NCBI GenBank assembly: GCA_900772675.1
Contig: CAAGRM010000188.1
Location: forward strand, 1 to 7,666
DNA: 7,666 bases
From: Lachnospiraceae bacterium
GTDB taxonomy: Bacteria > Bacillota > Clostridia > Lachnospirales > Lachnospiraceae
Direction: 5' to 3'
Shown here: positions 5,052 through 7,666 of the stretch, piece after piece
How positions within the stretch are numbered: position 1 is the stretch's first letter
How the letters are laid out: every line of letters begins with the position of its first letter
Program-made: the position numbers and the translations under genes
The notes under the pieces: generated by a model
Database searches by the model: none
Told to the model about the DNA's origin: nothing
What the model saw: the letters and a program-made list of their open reading frames with translations, nothing else

Positions 5052-6725
5052 TTATTCCTTCACCTTCAGCACCAGACACTGATACGGCTGCAGACGGATC
5101 GTTTCCTCGCCTGCCTCGCAGGTGTCATAGTTATTCAGAAGTACTTCTTCGATTGTATCTGTAAATGGCAATGTAATGCCATCCGCAAGAGAAGTAGTAA
5201 GGATCAGAATATTATTCTTCTCATCCTTCCTGCGGTACGCCAGAACGCCGCTTACCGTCTCGTATTCCGGAACCAGCGTTCCGTAGAGGAAGGTTTCTTC
5301 CAGATCTTCACGTCGTCTTACTGCCACCATTTTGCGATAGAACCACAGCAGGGACTCAGGATCTTTTTCCTCGGCCTCATAGTTCAGTTCCGTATAGTTT
5401 TTATTCACCGGGAACCACGGTGTACCTGTTGTGAATCCCGCCTCAGCAGATGCATCCCATTGCATCGGAGTTCTGCTGTGCTCGCGACTCTCGCGGTTGA
5501 TCTGCTCGAGCGCTTCCGCATCCGTTTTTCCTTCGGCAATCAGGCGGTCGTAAATAGCAAAGGTCGGTTTATCGACGAATCCCTGAATGGACTGTTTCGG
5601 GTCGTCGCGCATGCCGATTTCCTGTCCCTGATACAGGAACACAATACCCGGCAGGAAGAAATTGGTGACCGGAAGCATTTTTTCGCTGTAGAGGTTCTGA
5701 TCCTCCGGCATCAGGAACCGGTCGATGCTGCGCGGTTTGTCATGATTTTCAAGGAAATTACAGAGCATGCCACGGCCATCCACAATTTTCTGTGCCGCAA
5801 AAAGCTGATCGCGATAATTGTCAAACAGCGCCACGGTATTGCCCCATTTCGGGTTACGCACATTGTCGAGGGTGTGACAAAAATCGAAAACAGACGAGAA
5901 ACTGCCGTTTTCCCCAATCACATCCTCCACATCCTCCGGTCCCATGTGATCGTACTCTCCGATCGTCAGCGCATCGGTCGGCGCAAAGGTGCGCTCCTTC
6001 ATTTCACGCAGAATGTCGGCAAGACCGTCTACATTGTTGAAATACTCGAACGCCATATTGTACTCGTCCGGTCCATCCGGCGGAAGGTTGGTGTACTGAT
6101 AATTCTTTTTCAGATGGCTGATCGCATCAAGACGGAATCCTCCAAGCCCCAGATCCATCCATTTTAAAATCATCTCATAAATTTCTTCCCGCAATTCCGG
6201 ATTCTCCCAATTGAGATCCGGCTGCTCTTTTGTGAAGATGTGGAGGTAATACAGGTTATCATATCCCGGTACTTTCTCCCATGCGCTGCCGCCGAAAATC
6301 GACCGCCAGTTGTTCGGCTCTTTGCCGTCTTTTCCTTCCCGGAACACATAATACTTTCCGTACTTTCCCAACGGATCTTTGAGTGCCGCCTGAAACCACG
6401 CATGCCGGTCAGAGGAATGATTCACGACAAGGTCCATCAGAATGCGGATGCCGCGTTTTTTTGCCTCCGCAATCAGCTCCTTCATGTCCTCCATCGTTCC
6501 AAACGACGGGTCGATATCCATGTAATCGGAAATATCGTATCCGTTATCCACCATCGGGGATGCAAACACCGGACAGAGCCAGATGACATTGGCTCCCAGC
6601 TTTTCTATTTTGTCAAGATGACGGATCACGCCTTTCAGATCTCCTATGCCGTCTCCATTGGTATCCTGAAAACTCTTCGGGTAAATCTGATATCCGACCG
6701 TTTTGTGCCACCACTTTTTCTCCAT
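5052..6725 (-). CDS. GH13_31 alpha-glucosidase / oligo-1,6-glucosidase-type enzyme
   Basis: A 557-residue cytoplasmic enzyme with no signal peptide and the normal length for this subfamily. It removes terminal alpha-glucose from short oligosaccharides. In order: a Ca2+-binding loop D-T-N-G-D-G-I-G-D (21-29); region I D-L-V-V-N-H (98-103); region V Q-P-D-L-N-W (168-173), the mark of oligo-1,6-glucosidase relatives; region II G-F-R-L-D200-A-I with nucleophile D200; region III T-I-G-E257 with acid/base E257; region IV E-N-H-D329 with the transition-state Asp; S-R-T-P-M-Q-W-D (417-424); and a C-terminal beta domain. The residue after the nucleophile is Ala201. In this subfamily Val there goes with alpha-1,6 activity and Ala or Thr with alpha-1,4, so a maltose-type preference is inferred. 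ATG 6725 has AGGAG (6733-6737) 7 bases upstream. The gene has its own terminator and a candidate promoter, so it is probably transcribed alone. Confidence 0.95.
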   Translation of the reverse strand: MEKKWWHKTVGYQIYPKSFQDTNGDGIGDLKGVIRHLDKIEKLGANVIWLCPVFASPMVDNGYDISDYMDIDPSFGTMEDMKELIAEAKKRGIRILMDLVVNHSSDRHAWFQAALKDPLGKYGKYYVFREGKDGKEPNNWRSIFGGSAWEKVPGYDNLYYLHIFTKEQPDLNWENPELREEIYEMILKWMDLGLGGFRLDAISHLKKNYQYTNLPPDGPDEYNMAFEYFNNVDGLADILREMKERTFAPTDALTIGEYDHMGPEDVEDVIGENGSFSSVFDFCHTLDNVRNPKWGNTVALFDNYRDQLFAAQKIVDGRGMLCNFLENHDKPRSIDRFLMPEDQNLYSEKMLPVTNFFLPGIVFLYQGQEIGMRDDPKQSIQGFVDKPTFAIYDRLIAEGKTDAEALEQINRESREHSRTPMQWDASAEAGFTTGTPWFPVNKNYTELNYEAEEKDPESLLWFYRKMVAVRRREDLEETFLYGTLVPEYETVSGVLAYRRKDEKNNILILTTSLADGITLPFTDTIEEVLLNNYDTCEAGEETIRLQPYQCLVLKVKE

Positions 6726-6771
6726 TACTCTTCTCCTGTTCTTTTGTTTTCGTGATGCGGACTGCTCTTTA

Positions 6772-6787
6772 GGTTTACCGCAAAACC
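6772..6787 (-). promoter_or_regulatory. Operator-like dyad in the alpha-glucosidase leader
   Basis: Plus-strand GGTTTACCGCAAAACC has symmetric ends (GGTTT/AAACC) and a central CG, the general form of a LacI-family operator. It lies just downstream of the predicted transcription start of the alpha-glucosidase. No LacI-type gene is present in the window, so the protein that would bind it is unknown. Confidence 0.35.
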
Positions 6788-6805
6788 TATAGTGTTTTCA
6801 CTATA
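6788..6805 (-). promoter_or_regulatory. Perfect inverted repeat overlapping the -10 of the alpha-glucosidase promoter
   Basis: TATAGTG and CACTATA (7 bp each) are separated by four bases. On the minus strand the first arm contains the predicted -10 TATAGT, so a protein bound here would block the promoter. No T-tract follows, which argues against a terminator of the upstream hydrolase gene. It directly abuts the dyad at 6772-6787. Confidence 0.5.
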
Positions 6806-6828
6806 TCACAAAAGAATGGATTGTGCTA
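6800..6828 (-). promoter_or_regulatory. Candidate promoter of the alpha-glucosidase gene
   Basis: The minus strand has TAGCAC (6823-6828), 17 bases, then TATAGT (6800-6805). By consensus the -35 is poor, but the arrangement aligns base for base with the symporter and carboxylesterase promoters: AGTAG before the -35 position and TATAGTGAAAACA at the -10, against TATACTGAAAACA upstream of the carboxylesterase. The rest of 6726-6872 has no recognisable gene; a short palindrome ACCGT-T-ACGGT lies at 6862-6872, directly after the hydrolase stop. Confidence 0.5.
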
Positions 6829-6872
6829 CTTTTTCTTTTTGATTTTTCCCATGTTCGCCTTACCGTTACGGT

Positions 6873-7666
6873 TCACTGTTTTTTCATCAGCGGCAAAATC
6901 ACGCAGGAAGCAGCTTTTCCGCCCATATGAATGGTCTGATGTGCAATTTTATTTTCCGTTTTTTCCGACCACAGCCCTTTTTGATTGCTGTGAACATGAT
7001 ACTGCGGGAAGTCAGAGGAGGAAACATCTACACGAATGCGGGAACCCTTTGGAATCGTGTATACAATATTCCACATAGTAATCTGTACCTCTGCCACGCT
7101 GCCCGGTTCATAGGCCCCAGCCTCTGTTTTTCCCTGCTCCAGCGTTGCAATCGAGGAACGAATGTTGTAAGCTTTTCCCTCCGGCGTCACTTCCATGATT
7201 TTCGCTGTGAATGCCGTATCCTCGCAATCACTTTCCACGAACAGGCAGACGGAGGCTTTTCCGTTCAGCGTGAAAGTTTCTTCCAGCGGTTCTGATACAA
7301 AACTCAGGACATCCTCACGATAGTCCGGTTCCGGCTGAAGATGGCTGCCGATCTGCGGCATCGTATGCAGAAGGGCTTCTCCGCCGATGCTCTCGACGGG
7401 AGTGGCCGGGTCAAACGTGTAGTTTCTCGTTTTTTCCCGTTCCGGCGCGCCTTCCCGCAGTGTTTTCTCATCCAGATACAGCGTCATGCTTCCCGCAGTT
7501 CCTTCTTCTCCCAGTCGGTCGGATACGATGTCAATCCACCGATCCGCGCCGATCTCATAGGCACGGATCCGCTGCGTCGGGATTTCTTTTTGTTTCAGCG
7601 TCAGCTCAAACCATTCCAGCATCTTCGGAATTTCTTCATTCTGCGGGTGCATCACCTCTTTGCCCT
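6873..7666 (-). CDS. CocE/NonD or PepX-type serine hydrolase, C-terminal part (cut by window edge)
   Basis: The last 263 codons of a gene that enters from the right edge; the frame stays open to 7666 and the ATG at 7652 and GTG at 7655 are internal. The start of the fragment (M-L-E-W-F-E-L-T-L-K-Q-K, then P-T-Q-R-I-R-A-Y-E-I-G-A-D-R-W) matches the join between the alpha/beta-hydrolase core and the C-terminal jelly roll of CocE/X-Pro dipeptidyl-peptidase-like proteins. The jelly roll follows, with L-S-F-V-S-E-P-L, A-F-T-A-K-I-M-E-V-T-P-E-G-K-A-Y-N-I, then P-G-S-V-A-E-V-Q-I-T-M-W, then P-K-G-S-R-I-R-V-D-V-S-S-S-D-F-P-Q-Y. The family splits acyl esters or X-Pro peptides with a Ser-Asp-His triad that lies outside the window, so ester and peptide activity cannot be told apart. 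It lies 147 bases upstream of the alpha-glucosidase, with no clear terminator between them. Confidence 0.88.
   Translation of the reverse strand, partial: GKEVMHPQNEEIPKMLEWFELTLKQKEIPTQRIRAYEIGADRWIDIVSDRLGEEGTAGSMTLYLDEKTLREGAPEREKTRNYTFDPATPVESIGGEALLHTMPQIGSHLQPEPDYREDVLSFVSEPLEETFTLNGKASVCLFVESDCEDTAFTAKIMEVTPEGKAYNIRSSIATLEQGKTEAGAYEPGSVAEVQITMWNIVYTIPKGSRIRVDVSSSDFPQYHVHSNQKGLWSEKTENKIAHQTIHMGGKAASCVILPLMKKQ

Noticed and set aside
5046..6167. A 373-codon open frame on the plus strand
   Set aside because: It lies opposite the GH13 alpha-glucosidase, whose family motifs are complete on the minus strand. Its product resembles no known family and is rich in His, Arg and Phe, as expected for an antisense shadow.
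6862..6872. ACCGT-T-ACGGT palindrome as a terminator of the CocE-type hydrolase gene
   Set aside because: One loop base is too few for a hairpin and no T-tract follows. At most it is a binding site.
1..7666. CRISPR arrays, tRNA or rRNA genes, insertion sequences, phage genes
   Set aside because: None seen: no regularly spaced repeats, no tRNA-like cloverleaf or rRNA sequence, no transposase or terminal inverted repeats.

Overview
The window reads as a carbohydrate-use locus from a gut-type Clostridia genome, most likely Lachnospiraceae. That placement is an inference from the gene families (GPH-type sugar symporter, AraC regulator fused to a GH39-like domain, GH13_31 alpha-glucosidase), strong Gram-positive Shine-Dalgarno sites, A/T-rich intergenic DNA and intrinsic terminators. 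All supported genes lie on the minus strand, so transcription runs from high to low coordinates.

In transcription order the window holds: the C-terminal part of a CocE/PepX-type serine hydrolase (6873-7666, cut by the window edge); an intergenic region with two dyad sequences and a candidate promoter (6726-6872); a GH13_31 alpha-glucosidase (5052-6725) with its terminator (4988-5035); a decayed remnant of an AraC/GH39 regulator (about 4563-4888); the promoter and leader of a GPH-family sugar:cation symporter (2959-4353) with its terminator (2900-2940); an intact 832-residue AraC/GH39 regulator (360-2858); and the N-terminus of a type-B carboxylesterase (1-194, cut by the window edge).

The likely working model is that the symporter imports a glycoside or oligosaccharide, the cytoplasmic GH13 enzyme releases glucose from its non-reducing end, and the two serine hydrolases remove acyl, ester or amide groups from the substrate or a related compound. 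The AraC/GH39 protein probably senses the sugar. Its GH39 domain seems to have lost the general acid/base Glu while keeping the nucleophile Glu, which fits a binding role better than catalysis.

The most interesting signal is modular. A terminator-regulator-promoter unit seems to occur twice: once intact between the symporter and the carboxylesterase, and once with the regulator largely deleted between the alpha-glucosidase and the symporter. Both copies start with the same 14-base tail (ACTAAAACAAAAAC on the minus strand). Both have an AraC/GH39 C-terminus followed by a TTGCACT that lies the same distance from a shared promoter of the form GAGTAGAAAA...TATACTGA. A weaker version of that promoter precedes the alpha-glucosidase, which suggests a small regulon controlled by the surviving regulator.
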